From an uncultured Tenacibaculum sp. (lineage in GTDB: Bacteria; Bacteroidota; Bacteroidia; Flavobacteriales; Flavobacteriaceae): a stretch of 64,000 nt of DNA. Shown here piece after piece: positions 16,806-26,393 of this stretch. Position numbers and translations under genes: made by a program. Numbering within the stretch: the stretch's first letter is position 1; every line of letters starts with the position of its first letter. Under the pieces are notes generated by a model. The model was not told the DNA's origin. It saw only the letters and a list, made by a program, of their open reading frames with translations, and did not search any database. Where the stretch lies: assembly GCF_947498805.1 (NCBI RefSeq), contig NZ_CANMLT010000009.1:62001-126000 (forward strand), read 5' to 3'.

Positions 16806-18050
16806 CTACTCCATCAATTTATAAGGTATTTTTATAATTACTTTCGTTCCTTCTTTCACTTGTTCATAATGAAACCCTATATCTGTTTTATAATAATCTT
16901 TTAGTAATGCAAGTCGGTCTTTAATTGCCTTCGTTGAAAAGGAATTGTTTTGATTCTGATTCTTTTTATTAATCTCCTTAGACATCTCTATACCTACTCC
17001 ATTATCTTCAATAATGCATTTAAAAACTTCATCTATTTCAAAAGTAATTTTTACTCTTTTAACACCATTAAGTTTATGTAACAACCCATGTTTAATTGAA
17101 TTCTCAACAAAAGGTTGAATTATCATAGAAGGTATTTTTATATCATCAATATCTTCCATTTCATTTATTTCATATTCAAACTCCTCTCTAAACCTTAGTT
17201 TTTCTAACTCAAGATATTTCTGTAACAAGGACAACTCTTCTTCAAAAGAAACAAAGCTTTTTTCGCTCATGTTTAAATTTTCACGTATTAAAGAAGAAAA
17301 TTTTGTTAGGTAATTATACGCTTCTTGTTTGTCTCCTTTCAATACCAAATTTTGAATAGAATTCATTGCATTAAACATAAAATGGGGATTCATTTGAGCT
17401 TTTAAAGACTTTAATTGTAAATGAGCCAATTCACTCTGCTTTCTATCCTCCAGTTCAACATATGCCAATTCTAATTCTTCTTTTTTCTCCAACAAAAGTG
17501 CTTCTTTCTTGAGATTTAAAGTTCTAAAGTAATTTAAGATCACAAAGTTTCCTATAAAAACCATTAGAGCTAATACAATAGTATTTACTGAGTGATAAGG
17601 GTATTCTCCCGTAATAAGCCAGCGAGGTAAAAAATAAAATATCCAACATATGATTAGAATAGATATGCTGATCCATTTTTTATTGATAAATAGTAAGCTC
17701 ACCAATGGATACATAAAGTATAGATTCTCCATTAAGGTCAAAGGTTCTGCATAATTTGAAAATATGAATGTTACAATTATCAATGCTAGAATAAAAATTA
17801 CTCGAGCTATTACATACCATTTATTCTTTTGTAGCCCGTAAATTAACATCAATGTTGCAAAAGAGGATAGGTGAATTTTTAAACTTTGATAAAAATCTCT
17901 CGCAAAAAAATAATCTAAAAAAACAAAGCATATGATTGAAATACCCCATGTTAAACAAAAAACGTTTAGCAATTGTATTTTTTTTTGCTCGTTTTCAGGT
18001 GTATTAGAATAAATTCCAATATTAGTTAAGTAAGTATAACTCTTTTTCAT
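16806..18050 (-). CDS. LytS/YpdA-type sensor histidine kinase (HK2)
   Basis: 414 aa, built like HK1: about six membrane helices (residues ~28-175), a coiled coil (EALLLEKKEELELAYVELEDRK) and a catalytic domain with H223 in QMNPHFMFNAM, an intact N-box FVENSIKHGLLHK and G-box EDNGVGIE. It ends 4 nt before HK1 and begins 1 nt after HK3, so translation is probably coupled. The C-terminal ~200 residues match HK1 and HK3 almost residue for residue, including the NQNNSFST segment and the final KDYYKTDIGFHYE. The membrane sensor is closer to those of HK3 and HK4 (WGxxII near the N-terminus, ILNYxxTLN before the coiled coil) than to HK1. Confidence 0.92.
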   Translation of the reverse strand: MKKSYTYLTNIGIYSNTPENEQKKIQLLNVFCLTWGISIICFVFLDYFFARDFYQSLKIHLSSFATLMLIYGLQKNKWYVIARVIFILALIIVTFIFSNYAEPLTLMENLYFMYPLVSLLFINKKWISISILIICWIFYFLPRWLITGEYPYHSVNTIVLALMVFIGNFVILNYFRTLNLKKEALLLEKKEELELAYVELEDRKQSELAHLQLKSLKAQMNPHFMFNAMNSIQNLVLKGDKQEAYNYLTKFSSLIRENLNMSEKSFVSFEEELSLLQKYLELEKLRFREEFEYEINEMEDIDDIKIPSMIIQPFVENSIKHGLLHKLNGVKRVKITFEIDEVFKCIIEDNGVGIEMSKEINKKNQNQNNSFSTKAIKDRLALLKDYYKTDIGFHYEQVKEGTKVIIKIPYKLME

Positions 18051-18051
18051 T

Positions 18052-19272
18052 TTATGCTACTTTGTAAGGAATTTTTATCACCACTTTAGTTCCTTCCGTT
18101 ACTTTTTCATAATGAAAACCTATATCTGTTTTATAGTAATCTTTTAGAAGTGACAACCTATCTTTTATTGCTTTTGTTGAAAATGAGTTATTCTGATTTT
18201 GATTTCTTTTATTTATTTCTTTTGATGCTTCTATTCCTACTCCGTTATCTTCAATAATACACTTAAAAACCTCATCTATTAAAAAAGTGATTTTAACTTT
18301 TTTAATCCCGTTTAGTTTATGTAATAATCCATGTTTAATTGAGTTTTCTACAAATGGTTGAATAATCATCGAAGGCACCTTTATATCATCTATACTTTCA
18401 ATCCCTTTTATTTCGTATTCGAAATCTTCCCTAAATCTTAGTTTTTCTAACTCAAGATATTTTTCAAGCAATGACCATTCTTCTTCAAAAGAAACAAAAC
18501 TCTTTTCACTCATATTTAAGTTCTCTCGAATTAAAGAAGAAAACTTTGTAAGATAGGTATAAGCCTCTTCTTTATCTCCTTTTAACACCAAGTTTTGAAT
18601 GGAATTCATTGCGTTAAACATAAAATGAGGATTCATTTGCGCCTTCAACGACTTTAATTGCAAATGTGCTAATTCATTCTTTTTTTGCTCCTCTAATTCT
18701 TTATAAGCATTCGCTAGCTTTGCTTCATTTTTTTTATTTAAAGTTTGAGAGTAGTTTAATATTACAAATCCTCCTATAAATACTGCGAGAATGATAACTG
18801 GATTTTTAAACAATACATCATAATGATTAAATGCGATGTTTGGTATATAAAACAACACAAAACATAGCGCTAAAAAAAACAAATTTGTTTTTAAATCATT
18901 TACAATAAGAAGTGACATCAAAGGAATTAAAAAATAGACAATTTCTAAGTTTTTACCTTTCTCTACATAGTTTGTAAATAGAGAAACTAGGAAGGTAAGA
19001 ATTATCAAAAAACTAAATCTTGCTAGTTTAAAATTTCCTTTTTTCTGAGCCCAAAACACCAGAAACAAACACAAAAAACCTATAAAGTGAATTAACATAC
19101 TCCCTAGTATGTTATTTGAAAAAAACAAGTCTGCGATTCCAAAAGGAATAATCAATAGTCCCCAAGTAATGCAGAAGCTATTTAGCAAACGTATTTGTTT
19201 ATGTTGATGAACATTATCTTCATAAACTCCTAAGTTTAAAATATGGTTGTATAGTTTGGTTAAGCTTTTCAT
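18052..19272 (-). CDS. LytS/YpdA-type sensor histidine kinase (HK3), operon head
   Basis: 406 aa. A six-helix membrane domain (about 33-175), a shorter coiled coil (NEAKLANAYKELEEQK) and an intact kinase core: H216 in QMNPHFMFNAM, FVENSIKHGLLHK and EDNGVGIE. It is the first gene of the HK3-HK2-HK1-RR transcript. The 93-nt gap upstream holds two TTTCCGA elements 21 bp apart. The whole phosphorelay operon is therefore likely to be controlled by its own regulator, a feedback arrangement inferred from sequence. No obvious ligand-binding loop is visible, so the stimulus is unknown; such integral-membrane sensors often respond within the membrane. Confidence 0.92.
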   Translation of the reverse strand: MKSLTKLYNHILNLGVYEDNVHQHKQIRLLNSFCITWGLLIIPFGIADLFFSNNILGSMLIHFIGFLCLFLVFWAQKKGNFKLARFSFLIILTFLVSLFTNYVEKGKNLEIVYFLIPLMSLLIVNDLKTNLFFLALCFVLFYIPNIAFNHYDVLFKNPVIILAVFIGGFVILNYSQTLNKKNEAKLANAYKELEEQKKNELAHLQLKSLKAQMNPHFMFNAMNSIQNLVLKGDKEEAYTYLTKFSSLIRENLNMSEKSFVSFEEEWSLLEKYLELEKLRFREDFEYEIKGIESIDDIKVPSMIIQPFVENSIKHGLLHKLNGIKKVKITFLIDEVFKCIIEDNGVGIEASKEINKRNQNQNNSFSTKAIKDRLSLLKDYYKTDIGFHYEKVTEGTKVVIKIPYKVA

Positions 19273-19327
19273 TTCCTACAGTATAAAATGAAAGGTTGAT
19301 AAAATTTTTACTAAATTCTTAAAAAAA

Positions 19328-19356
19328 TTTCCGAGCGCATCAAAAAAGTTTCCGAA
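19328..19356 (-). promoter_or_regulatory. Candidate LytTR site D (paired repeats, 21-bp period)
   Basis: TTTCCGAG at 19328-19335 and TTTCCGAA at 19349-19356, 21 bp apart. It lies 56 nt upstream of HK3, head of the kinase/regulator operon, and just beyond the stop of HK4. Confidence 0.65.
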
Positions 19357-19365
19357 TGAACATTG

Positions 19366-20601
19366 TTAAGATAATGTATACGGGATTTTAATAACAACCT
19401 CAGTTCCTTCTTCTACTTCTTTATAGGTTATTCCAATATCGGTTTTATAAAAATCTTTTAATAACAACAGTCTTTTTTCTACCAAATCTGTTGACTTATT
19501 ATTAACATCTTCCTTGTTTTGTTCCATTATCTTTTGAGATGCTTCGATTCCTATACCATTATCTGATATAGTACATTCAAACAATTCTTTTTGCTTAAAT
19601 GCTACCGAAATTCTTTTTTCTCCTTCCTTTTTATGTAATAAACCACATCTTACGGCACGTTCTATGAATGGTTGAATTATTGCTGAAGGTATTTTGACCT
19701 TCTCTATCTCTTGCTCTCCTAAAAAAGTGTAGACAAAACTTTTTCCAAACCTAAGTTTTTCTAATTCCAAATATTTATTCAACATAGAAAACTCTTCCTT
19801 AAACTCTACATAACTATCTTCACTAGCCTTAATACTTTCTCTTACAAACAATGAAAATTTAGTTAAATAGGTATATGCTTCCGTTTTTTGATCTGTAAGA
19901 ATTAAATTCTGTATTGCGTTAATCGAATTGAATAAAAAATGAGGATTCATTTGTGTTTTTAATGCCTTCAATTGTAGTGCTGCTACCTCGCTCTTTTTCC
20001 TCTCTTCCAATTCGAGGTATGCCTGCTCAAGATTCCTTTTACTTTTTAATAATTCTTTTTCGTGTTTTCTATTTAAATTTTCAGAATAATTTAAAATCAC
20101 ATAGGTAGCTGCAAAAACAGAAAATATTAGAACTGGCAAAATAGTTTCTTTTGGATAATGCTGAAAATACAAGTTAGGTACAAAATAAAGCATAAAACAT
20201 AATCCAAGAATGCTTAGATTAATCCATTTCTTTTCTATAAAAATCAAGGCAATAAGTGGATATATAAAGTAAAAGTTTTCTATTAAACTAAATGGGGTTA
20301 CATAATTAGCAAAGACAAAAGTTACTCCCATTATAGATGTTAAAAAAAGCACTCTTGCCAAGGTATACTTTCTGAATTTTTGTAAAAAAAAGATAATGAA
20401 TATTAATACGTAAGATACTCCATGAATGAGCAAACTTTCTAATATTTCTCTTTGAAAAAGAATATCAAATAATGTTATAACGATAATCATAACACCCCAC
20501 GTAAAACAAAAAATATTTAAAAGCTTAATTTTCTTATTCTCCTTTACGTTGTTTTCTTCAAAAACACCCGTATTAAAGATTTTATGTAAACTTTGTTTCA
20601 T
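19366..20601 (-). CDS. LytS-type histidine kinase paralogue with altered N-box (HK4)
   Basis: 411 aa with the same plan as HK1-3: about six membrane helices (30-172), a coiled coil (175-205), H221 in QMNPHFLFNSI and a G-box SDNGIGIE. In the N-box, where the others read PFVENSIKHG, this protein reads PFIERAVRCG (311-320). The Asn that coordinates the Mg-ATP is Arg315, and the Lys/His of KHG are changed too. Loss of this Asn normally abolishes kinase activity in this superfamily, so HK4 may be a pseudokinase that heterodimerises with or inhibits its sisters; that is inference. It is separated from HK3 by 93 nt and has its own candidate LytTR site upstream. Confidence 0.88.
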   Translation of the reverse strand: MKQSLHKIFNTGVFEENNVKENKKIKLLNIFCFTWGVMIIVITLFDILFQREILESLLIHGVSYVLIFIIFFLQKFRKYTLARVLFLTSIMGVTFVFANYVTPFSLIENFYFIYPLIALIFIEKKWINLSILGLCFMLYFVPNLYFQHYPKETILPVLIFSVFAATYVILNYSENLNRKHEKELLKSKRNLEQAYLELEERKKSEVAALQLKALKTQMNPHFLFNSINAIQNLILTDQKTEAYTYLTKFSLFVRESIKASEDSYVEFKEEFSMLNKYLELEKLRFGKSFVYTFLGEQEIEKVKIPSAIIQPFIERAVRCGLLHKKEGEKRISVAFKQKELFECTISDNGIGIEASQKIMEQNKEDVNNKSTDLVEKRLLLLKDFYKTDIGITYKEVEEGTEVVIKIPYTLS

Positions 20602-20700
20602 CCCCTATGCCTAATGAATATAAAAACAGGAAAAAGACCTCTTGTTTTTACAGAAATACACTTGTAATATATTGCTTTTTTTTTCTATTGATAGAATTCC

Positions 20701-20729
20701 TTTCCTAATCCCTCAATTTTACTTCCAAA
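20701..20729 (-). promoter_or_regulatory. Candidate LytTR site E (paired repeats, 21-bp period)
   Basis: TTTCCTAA at 20701-20708 and CTTCCAAA at 20722-20729, 21 bp apart. It lies 100 nt upstream of HK4, directly after the stop of HK5 (20736). More degenerate than sites B and D, but the spacing is the same. Confidence 0.5.
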
Positions 20730-20735
20730 CACACC

Positions 20736-23639
20736 CTATTTCGTGTAAGGAAGATTGATAACAACTTTGGTTCCTTCTGCAACATCGATATAGGTTACCC
20801 CAATATTTGTTTTGTAGTATTTTTCTAACATCAATAATCTTTCTTCTATTGCTTTTGTAGAAAACGACTCTCTAGTTATGCTATTTTTCTCTTTTATTTT
20901 TTTTGCGGCATCCATACCAATTCCATTATCAAAGACTATACATTTTAAGGTTTCTTCTTCTTGATAGAACTCTAAAACTATTTCCTTATTTGTTCCTTGT
21001 TTATGTAGCAATCCGTGTTTAATTGCATTCTCAACATAGGGCTGTATAATCATTGTAGGAATTCTTATTTCTTCAATAGTATCCTTCCCTATAATCTGGT
21101 ATGAAAACTCCTTTCTAAACCTTAATCTTTCTAATTCCAGATATTTTTCCAACAACCTAATTTCATCCTCAAACAATACAAAACTCTTCCTACTCATATT
21201 TAAATTTTCACGTATCAAACCAGAGAACTTCGTTAAATAATCATAAGCTTCTATTTTATTACCTTTTAAAACCAAGTTTTGAATAGAATTCAACGCATTA
21301 AAAGTAAAGTGAGGATTCATTTGCGATTGTAGACTTTCTAATCTTGAGGAAATTAACTGTTTTTGCATTCGTTCTTTCTCTAAAACTTGTTCTTGCTTTC
21401 TCTTCAATGCTTTTAATCTCAAATTAAACCAATACCAAATTAGAAAAAGTAGTAGAGAAACAACACTAAGAATAAACCACCATTCTTTATAAAAAGGTAG
21501 CTGAATATTCAAATCAACTCCAATAATATTACTTTCTTTTGTTCCATTAAGATCAACGGCTTTTAACTCAAATCTATATTTCCCAGCAGACAAATCATTA
21601 AACACCACCTGATCAATTCCCTTATCTAAAACATCCCATTTTGCATTTTTATCGTCTTTTAGCAAACGATATTTACATTGCAAGCCTTCACCCGATAAAA
21701 ATCCATTTGCATGAAATTTGAACTGTATTTTATTCTCGTTGTATTTTAATTCATAAACTTCTTTAATTGGTACCATTTCATCATTAACCAAAATATCTGA
21801 AAAATAAAATTCTTTTACATCAACGTCTTTAAAACCTTCATTTTTATCAACTTCATACACCCCTTTATTTGAACTAAAAAACACTTTCTTATCAAATACA
21901 GCAATATCTGATATATTGTAGGAATTAACTCCGTCTTTCTTTGTTAGGTTCTTAAAACTGCTATTTTGAGTATTTAAAACCTGAATTCCTTTGTCTGTTG
22001 ATATCCATAGTAAATTCCCATCAGCTTTAATTACACTGGTTAAGTTAGATATTAACCCATTTTCTTCAGTATAGTTTATGTATGCCTTTCCATTTTTAAC
22101 CCCTATCAAACCATCTTTAAAAGTAGACATCCATATAGTGCCATCTTCGGTTTCCTCTATATCAAGTGCAAAAATCTGTTTGTTTTCATATAAAATAGGA
22201 GTCCCTTCTAATTTTTCATCATACTCAATAACTCCATCAACATAACCCACATATATTTTTTTACTTTCATTACTATAATGAACTGAATACGATCTTTTTC
22301 CCCTTAGTCTAATTTTTTCATCACCACTTTCTGGCTTATTTATCGATGCATGCGCAAAAGCGGCAAAGACTATTTCTTCATCTTTATATAAGGAGAAGTC
22401 TTTTGTGTTTCCAAAACGAATAAGCTTGTTAAATTTTAATGATTTCAAGTCCAGCACAAACGAATTTGACGAAAAACTTATGAGTGCTTTATCTTTCGTA
22501 AAACCAATAATTGAAAACACTTTTTCTCTAGACCTAACATCTATATCTATTTTTTCTCTCGTTTTTGTGTTTAATAAAGTTAAATATCCATTTGTAGAAC
22601 CAAATAGTACTTTATCATCACCTACTTTACTCATTGCGCTTATGTTTTGCATAACATCTTCGCTCTCATACTTATTTAAGTATATGTTTGGAATGATAAA
22701 TATCCCATCTCTTAAAGTACTAAGCCAATAATTTTCATTAGAGTCTTTTATCACCTTAGTTATTTGTTTATTCTTAAAATATGTCTTTACATGGCGTATT
22801 TCTTGATTCTTATACTCACAAACATAAATCCCTTTTTCGGTACAAAACCATAAATAATTATCTCTGATAAAGATTCTAATTGTATAGTGTACTTCTAAAT
22901 CTTCAGGGAGCTTAACTTTAAATAATTCTCCTTTTTTTTCTACTACTAAACTTCCTTTGGCAGTTGTACTTGGATCTGTATTATATTCAAAACTATAATG
23001 AAACTGCGTATTTTTATAAATAAAACTTCTCCATGACACCCCTGAGCATCTAACAGCATTCTTTAATTCTCTTTTCTTCTTAAAATCCTTTCCATTAAGA
23101 GAATAGTTAAAATTTGTTTCTCTTAAATAAAACAGGGTATCATTCCTTTTATATGCTGTTGCTATGAAGTCATTATTATGTACAAGTTGATATGCTCTTG
23201 TTTTTAAGTCAACACTTAGAAGATACCTATCACCAAATACTATTAAAAAATCCTTGTAAAGTTTATAATCGGCTAACTGACCATTGGCTTCTTTCTCTAA
23301 ATCTATAAAAAGTTTTAGCTCGTCATTCTCTATATAAAAAAACTGTCCTGAAATATTATTACACCATATCCTACCCTGAGCATCTAATTTTAAATTAAAA
23401 ACAGATAATGCTCTTTTTTCTGGATGTGAATAATTTCTAAATTCTTTCCCATCATAACGAAACAGTCCTTTATCGGCAGCCAACCAAATATATCCCTTAC
23501 TATCTTCTAGTACATCGTAAAACTCTATATCTGGGAGTCCATCTTTTTCTGTCAAATGTTCAAAAACGGGGTGCTGTGCAAAAAGAATATTGCTTAAAAA
23601 CAACAATAAAGTAAAAAGGAACAATGGGGCTCTATTCAT
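20736..23639 (-). CDS. Two-component propeller sensor histidine kinase (HK5)
   Basis: 967 aa. Signal peptide 1-21 (ends LFAQ). A long periplasmic region carries repeated Reg_prop-type blades (YIWLAADKGLFRYDGKEF, NYWLSTLRDGIFIIPN, TIWMSTFKDGLIGVKNG, LLWISTDKGIQVLN). A Y_Y_Y-type domain follows (about 640-710, KYRFELKAVDLNG). One membrane helix lies at about 720-742, then a coiled coil and a LytS-type kinase core with His near 776 (QMNPHFTFNAL), an intact YVENAIKHGLLHK and FDNGIGM. Such propeller sensors usually detect oligosaccharides, but here the output is a LytTR-type kinase rather than an AraC hybrid. It has its own TAGTTTTG promoter element only 7 nt from the ATG and no 21-bp repeat pair. 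Confidence 0.92.
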   Translation of the reverse strand: MNRAPLFLFTLLLFLSNILFAQHPVFEHLTEKDGLPDIEFYDVLEDSKGYIWLAADKGLFRYDGKEFRNYSHPEKRALSVFNLKLDAQGRIWCNNISGQFFYIENDELKLFIDLEKEANGQLADYKLYKDFLIVFGDRYLLSVDLKTRAYQLVHNNDFIATAYKRNDTLFYLRETNFNYSLNGKDFKKKRELKNAVRCSGVSWRSFIYKNTQFHYSFEYNTDPSTTAKGSLVVEKKGELFKVKLPEDLEVHYTIRIFIRDNYLWFCTEKGIYVCEYKNQEIRHVKTYFKNKQITKVIKDSNENYWLSTLRDGIFIIPNIYLNKYESEDVMQNISAMSKVGDDKVLFGSTNGYLTLLNTKTREKIDIDVRSREKVFSIIGFTKDKALISFSSNSFVLDLKSLKFNKLIRFGNTKDFSLYKDEEIVFAAFAHASINKPESGDEKIRLRGKRSYSVHYSNESKKIYVGYVDGVIEYDEKLEGTPILYENKQIFALDIEETEDGTIWMSTFKDGLIGVKNGKAYINYTEENGLISNLTSVIKADGNLLWISTDKGIQVLNTQNSSFKNLTKKDGVNSYNISDIAVFDKKVFFSSNKGVYEVDKNEGFKDVDVKEFYFSDILVNDEMVPIKEVYELKYNENKIQFKFHANGFLSGEGLQCKYRLLKDDKNAKWDVLDKGIDQVVFNDLSAGKYRFELKAVDLNGTKESNIIGVDLNIQLPFYKEWWFILSVVSLLLFLIWYWFNLRLKALKRKQEQVLEKERMQKQLISSRLESLQSQMNPHFTFNALNSIQNLVLKGNKIEAYDYLTKFSGLIRENLNMSRKSFVLFEDEIRLLEKYLELERLRFRKEFSYQIIGKDTIEEIRIPTMIIQPYVENAIKHGLLHKQGTNKEIVLEFYQEEETLKCIVFDNGIGMDAAKKIKEKNSITRESFSTKAIEERLLMLEKYYKTNIGVTYIDVAEGTKVVINLPYTK

Positions 23640-23646
23640 AATAGTT

Positions 23647-23654
23647 CAAAACTA
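23647..23654 (-). promoter_or_regulatory. Promoter -7 element of HK5
   Basis: TAGTTTTG on the - strand matches the Bacteroidota TAnnTTTG element. Only 7 nt separate it from the HK5 ATG (23639), which would give a leaderless or nearly leaderless mRNA. No clear -33 TTG at the usual spacing. Confidence 0.4.
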
Positions 23655-23675
23655 CATTATTATCGTTATTAATTT

Positions 23676-23719
23676 ACTTTTAAAAATAAAAAATCCCGAT
23701 ACAAAATTGTATCGGGATT
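23676..23719 (-). terminator. dnaK terminator
   Basis: Strong inverted repeat AATCCCGATACA ... TGTATCGGGATT (12-13 bp, tiny loop) followed on the - strand by TTTTTTATTTTT. It lies 27 nt past the dnaK stop. Confidence 0.9.
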
Positions 23720-23745
23720 CAGTTTTATAGTTTTTTGTTTCAGAA

Positions 23746-25647
23746 CTACTTCACTTCTTCGAAGTCTACGTCTTCTACATTATCACTTTCAGAAGAAGGG
23801 TTTCCTTGAGCTTGCTGTTGCTCTGCTCCATTTGCTCCAGCTTGTTGCTGCGCTGCATACATTTCTTCTGAAGCTACTTTCCATGCTTCGTTAATCTTCT
23901 CCATTGCAGCATCAATAGCAGCAAGGTCTTTAGATTCATGAGCTTTCTTTAACTCTTCTAAAGCAGCTTCGATTGGTTCTTTTTTATCAGCTGATAATTT
24001 GTCTCCGAATTCTTTTAACTGCTTTTCAGTTTGGAAAATCATAGAATCTGCTCCATTAACTTTCTCTGCAGTTTCTTTAGCTTTTGCGTCTGCATCTGCA
24101 TTTGCTTCTGCCTCTGCCTTCATCTTTTGAATTTCTTCGTCAGATAATCCTGATGAAGCTTCAATACGAATATCTTGAGATTTACCAGTTGCTTTATCTA
24201 CTGCTGATACTTTGATAATTCCGTTTGCATCAATATCAAAAGTTACTTCAATTTGAGGAACTCCTCTTTGTGCTGGTGGAATATCTGTTAATTGGAAACG
24301 TCCAATAGTTTTGTTATCTGCAGCCATCGCTCTTTCACCTTGTAATACGTGAATATCTACCGATGGTTGGTTGTCTACTGCTGTAGAGAACACTTGAGAT
24401 TTCTTTGTTGGAATTGTAGTATTTGCTTCAATTAATTTAGTAAATACATTCCCCATAGTTTCAATACCTAATGATAAAGGAGTAACATCTAATAATAATA
24501 CATCCTTTACATCACCAGTTAAAACTCCTCCTTGAATAGCAGCTCCTAAAGATACTACCTCATCTGGATTTACTCCTTTACTTGGAGCTTTTCCGAAGAA
24601 CTTCTCAACAGCTTCTTGAATTGCAGGAATACGAGTTGAACCTCCTACTAAGATTACTTCATCAATATCAGAAGTAGCTAAATCTGCATTCTTTAATGCT
24701 GTCATACATGGCTCAATAGTACGTTTTACTAAATCATCTATTAACTGCTCAAACTTAGCTCTACTTAAAGATCTTACTAAGTGCTTAGGTCCTGAAGCCG
24801 TAGCCGTAATATAAGGTAAGTTAATTTCTGTTGTAGTTGTACTAGATAACTCAATCTTAGCTTTTTCTGCAGCTTCTTTTAAACGTTGTAAAGCCATTGG
24901 ATCTTTACGTAAATCCATGTTCTCCTCAGCTTTAAACTCTTCCGCTAACCAGTTAATGATTTTCTCATCTACATCATCTCCTCCTAAGTGCGTATCTCCA
25001 TCAGTAGCTAATACTTCAAATACTCCATCTCCTAACTCTAAGATAGAAACATCATGTGTACCTCCACCAAAATCAAATACTACAATTTTCTTATCAGAAT
25101 CTGCTTTATCTAATCCATATGCTAATGCTGCAGCTGTTGGTTCGTTAATAATACGACGAACTTTTAATCCTGCAATCTCTCCTGCTTCTTTAGTAGCCTG
25201 ACGTTGTGCATCGTTAAAATATGCTGGTACAGTAATTACTGCTTCTGCAACATCTTGTCCTAAATAATCTTCAGCAGTTTTTTTCATTTTTTGTAATACC
25301 ATTGCTGATATTTCTTGTGGCGTATATAAACGACCATCAATATCAACACGAGGAGTATCGTTATCTCCTTTTACTACATTATAAGGTACTCTTTCAGCCT
25401 CTCTTTGAGATTCAGAGTATTTGTTCCCCATAAAACGCTTGATAGAATAAACTGTCTTTGTTGGGTTTGTTACGGCCTGACGTTTAGCAGGATCACCTAC
25501 TTTACGCTCTCCACCTTCTACAAATGCAACAATAGACGGAGTAGTTCTTTTTCCTTCTGCATTAGGAATTACTACTGGCTCATTTCCTTCCATTACAGAA
25601 ACACATGAGTTAGTTGTTCCTAAATCTATTCCTATAATTTTACTCAT
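23746..25647 (-). CDS. dnaK: Chaperone DnaK (Hsp70)
   Basis: 633 aa, full length. The N-terminal ATPase domain carries [14 protein letters not shown] (phosphate 1), [14 protein letters not shown] (phosphate 2) and the adenosine motif [14 protein letters not shown]. The substrate-binding domain begins after [13 protein letters not shown], followed by a helical lid and a Gln/Ala-rich linker to the terminal EDVDFEEVK, the EEVK-like tail typical of DnaK. It binds unfolded polypeptides in the cytoplasm with DnaJ and GrpE, neither of which is in this window. Transcription appears monocistronic: a strong terminator follows, and a 139-nt gap separates it from the upstream Nudix gene. Confidence 0.98.
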   Translation of the reverse strand: MSKIIGIDLGTTNSCVSVMEGNEPVVIPNAEGKRTTPSIVAFVEGGERKVGDPAKRQAVTNPTKTVYSIKRFMGNKYSESQREAERVPYNVVKGDNDTPRVDIDGRLYTPQEISAMVLQKMKKTAEDYLGQDVAEAVITVPAYFNDAQRQATKEAGEIAGLKVRRIINEPTAAALAYGLDKADSDKKIVVFDFGGGTHDVSILELGDGVFEVLATDGDTHLGGDDVDEKIINWLAEEFKAEENMDLRKDPMALQRLKEAAEKAKIELSSTTTTEINLPYITATASGPKHLVRSLSRAKFEQLIDDLVKRTIEPCMTALKNADLATSDIDEVILVGGSTRIPAIQEAVEKFFGKAPSKGVNPDEVVSLGAAIQGGVLTGDVKDVLLLDVTPLSLGIETMGNVFTKLIEANTTIPTKKSQVFSTAVDNQPSVDIHVLQGERAMAADNKTIGRFQLTDIPPAQRGVPQIEVTFDIDANGIIKVSAVDKATGKSQDIRIEASSGLSDEEIQKMKAEAEANADADAKAKETAEKVNGADSMIFQTEKQLKEFGDKLSADKKEPIEAALEELKKAHESKDLAAIDAAMEKINEAWKVASEEMYAAQQQAGANGAEQQQAQGNPSSESDNVEDVDFEEVK

Positions 25648-25786
25648 AATCTTTATTTATACTTTTTATGTTTTTAATTCAAATTTACGTTTTGAATTAG
25701 TCAAAGTATATGCCATTAAAGTTTTATAGGAAATTTGACAGAAAAATTCTAAAAAATGAAGTTTTTAGTGACAGTGTGTCACAATA

Positions 25787-26386
25787 TCAGACATTTTTAT
25801 AGCATTGATGCACCAATTTTATGTTCGCATACGTATCTGCAAGTGCCTCTTTTACTTTGTCTTCGTTTCTAAATTCAACCTTTGTAATTCCTTCTTCTAA
25901 CTGTGGAGTTAATTTTCCTTTGTAATCCGATTTCATTAAATACCAATATGTTTCTTTTAATCGATATTCGTTATCCTGAACAAATAAATGATATGTATTT
26001 AATAAAAAGTTAGTGATTGAGATATTACGAATACCACATTCTTCTTCAACCTCTCTTATTGCAGTTTCTTTTACAGATTCACCTCTTTCAATTCTTCCTT
26101 TTGGTAAATCCCATTTATTACCTCTATAGATAAACAGTATTTCATTTTCATCATTTAAAACCAACCCACCTGCTGCTGAAATAACTTTGAACTCCTTTTT
26201 AAAATTATCCCAATCCTTTTCTAAATTATTACAGTATAAATACACGCCCTTGTATTTTCCAAGCCGTAGTTTATGAATTAATTCACTTACAGATACTGTT
26301 TTTATAATATATACCGGGTATTTTTCCTCTTTTTTTAGTGAGGAGGTAAAGATAATTGGCTTATCATTGACAAAAACTTTATACAT
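25787..26386 (-). CDS. Nudix hydrolase (intact Nudix box)
   Basis: 199 aa. An N-terminal ~70-residue extension of unknown role (MYKVFVNDKPIIF) precedes a canonical Nudix domain: GGLVLNDENEILFIYR, KWDLPKGRIERGES, then box residues 97-119 ending REVEEECGI with all catalytic Glu present. Such enzymes hydrolyse nucleoside-diphosphate-linked substrates; the exact substrate cannot be told. ATG at 26386 is preferred over an in-frame ATG at 26407, because the latter lies inside the pyrE coding region and upstream of the likely start point of transcription. The gene is divergent from pyrE with only 7 nt between start codons, which may link their expression. Confidence 0.88.
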   Translation of the reverse strand: MYKVFVNDKPIIFTSSLKKEEKYPVYIIKTVSVSELIHKLRLGKYKGVYLYCNNLEKDWDNFKKEFKVISAAGGLVLNDENEILFIYRGNKWDLPKGRIERGESVKETAIREVEEECGIRNISITNFLLNTYHLFVQDNEYRLKETYWYLMKSDYKGKLTPQLEEGITKVEFRNEDKVKEALADTYANIKLVHQCYKNV

Positions 26387-26389
26387 TTG
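26382..26389 (+). promoter_or_regulatory. pyrE -7 promoter element
   Basis: TACATTTG fits TAnnTTTG and ends 4 nt before the pyrE ATG (26394), implying a leaderless pyrE mRNA. It overlaps the start codon of the divergent Nudix gene. Confidence 0.45.
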
Positions 26390-26393
26390 CGGT

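Noticed and set aside
15548..20601. Tandem kinase genes considered as assembly duplication
   Set aside because: Sensor regions and nucleotide sequence differ throughout, so these are real paralogues.
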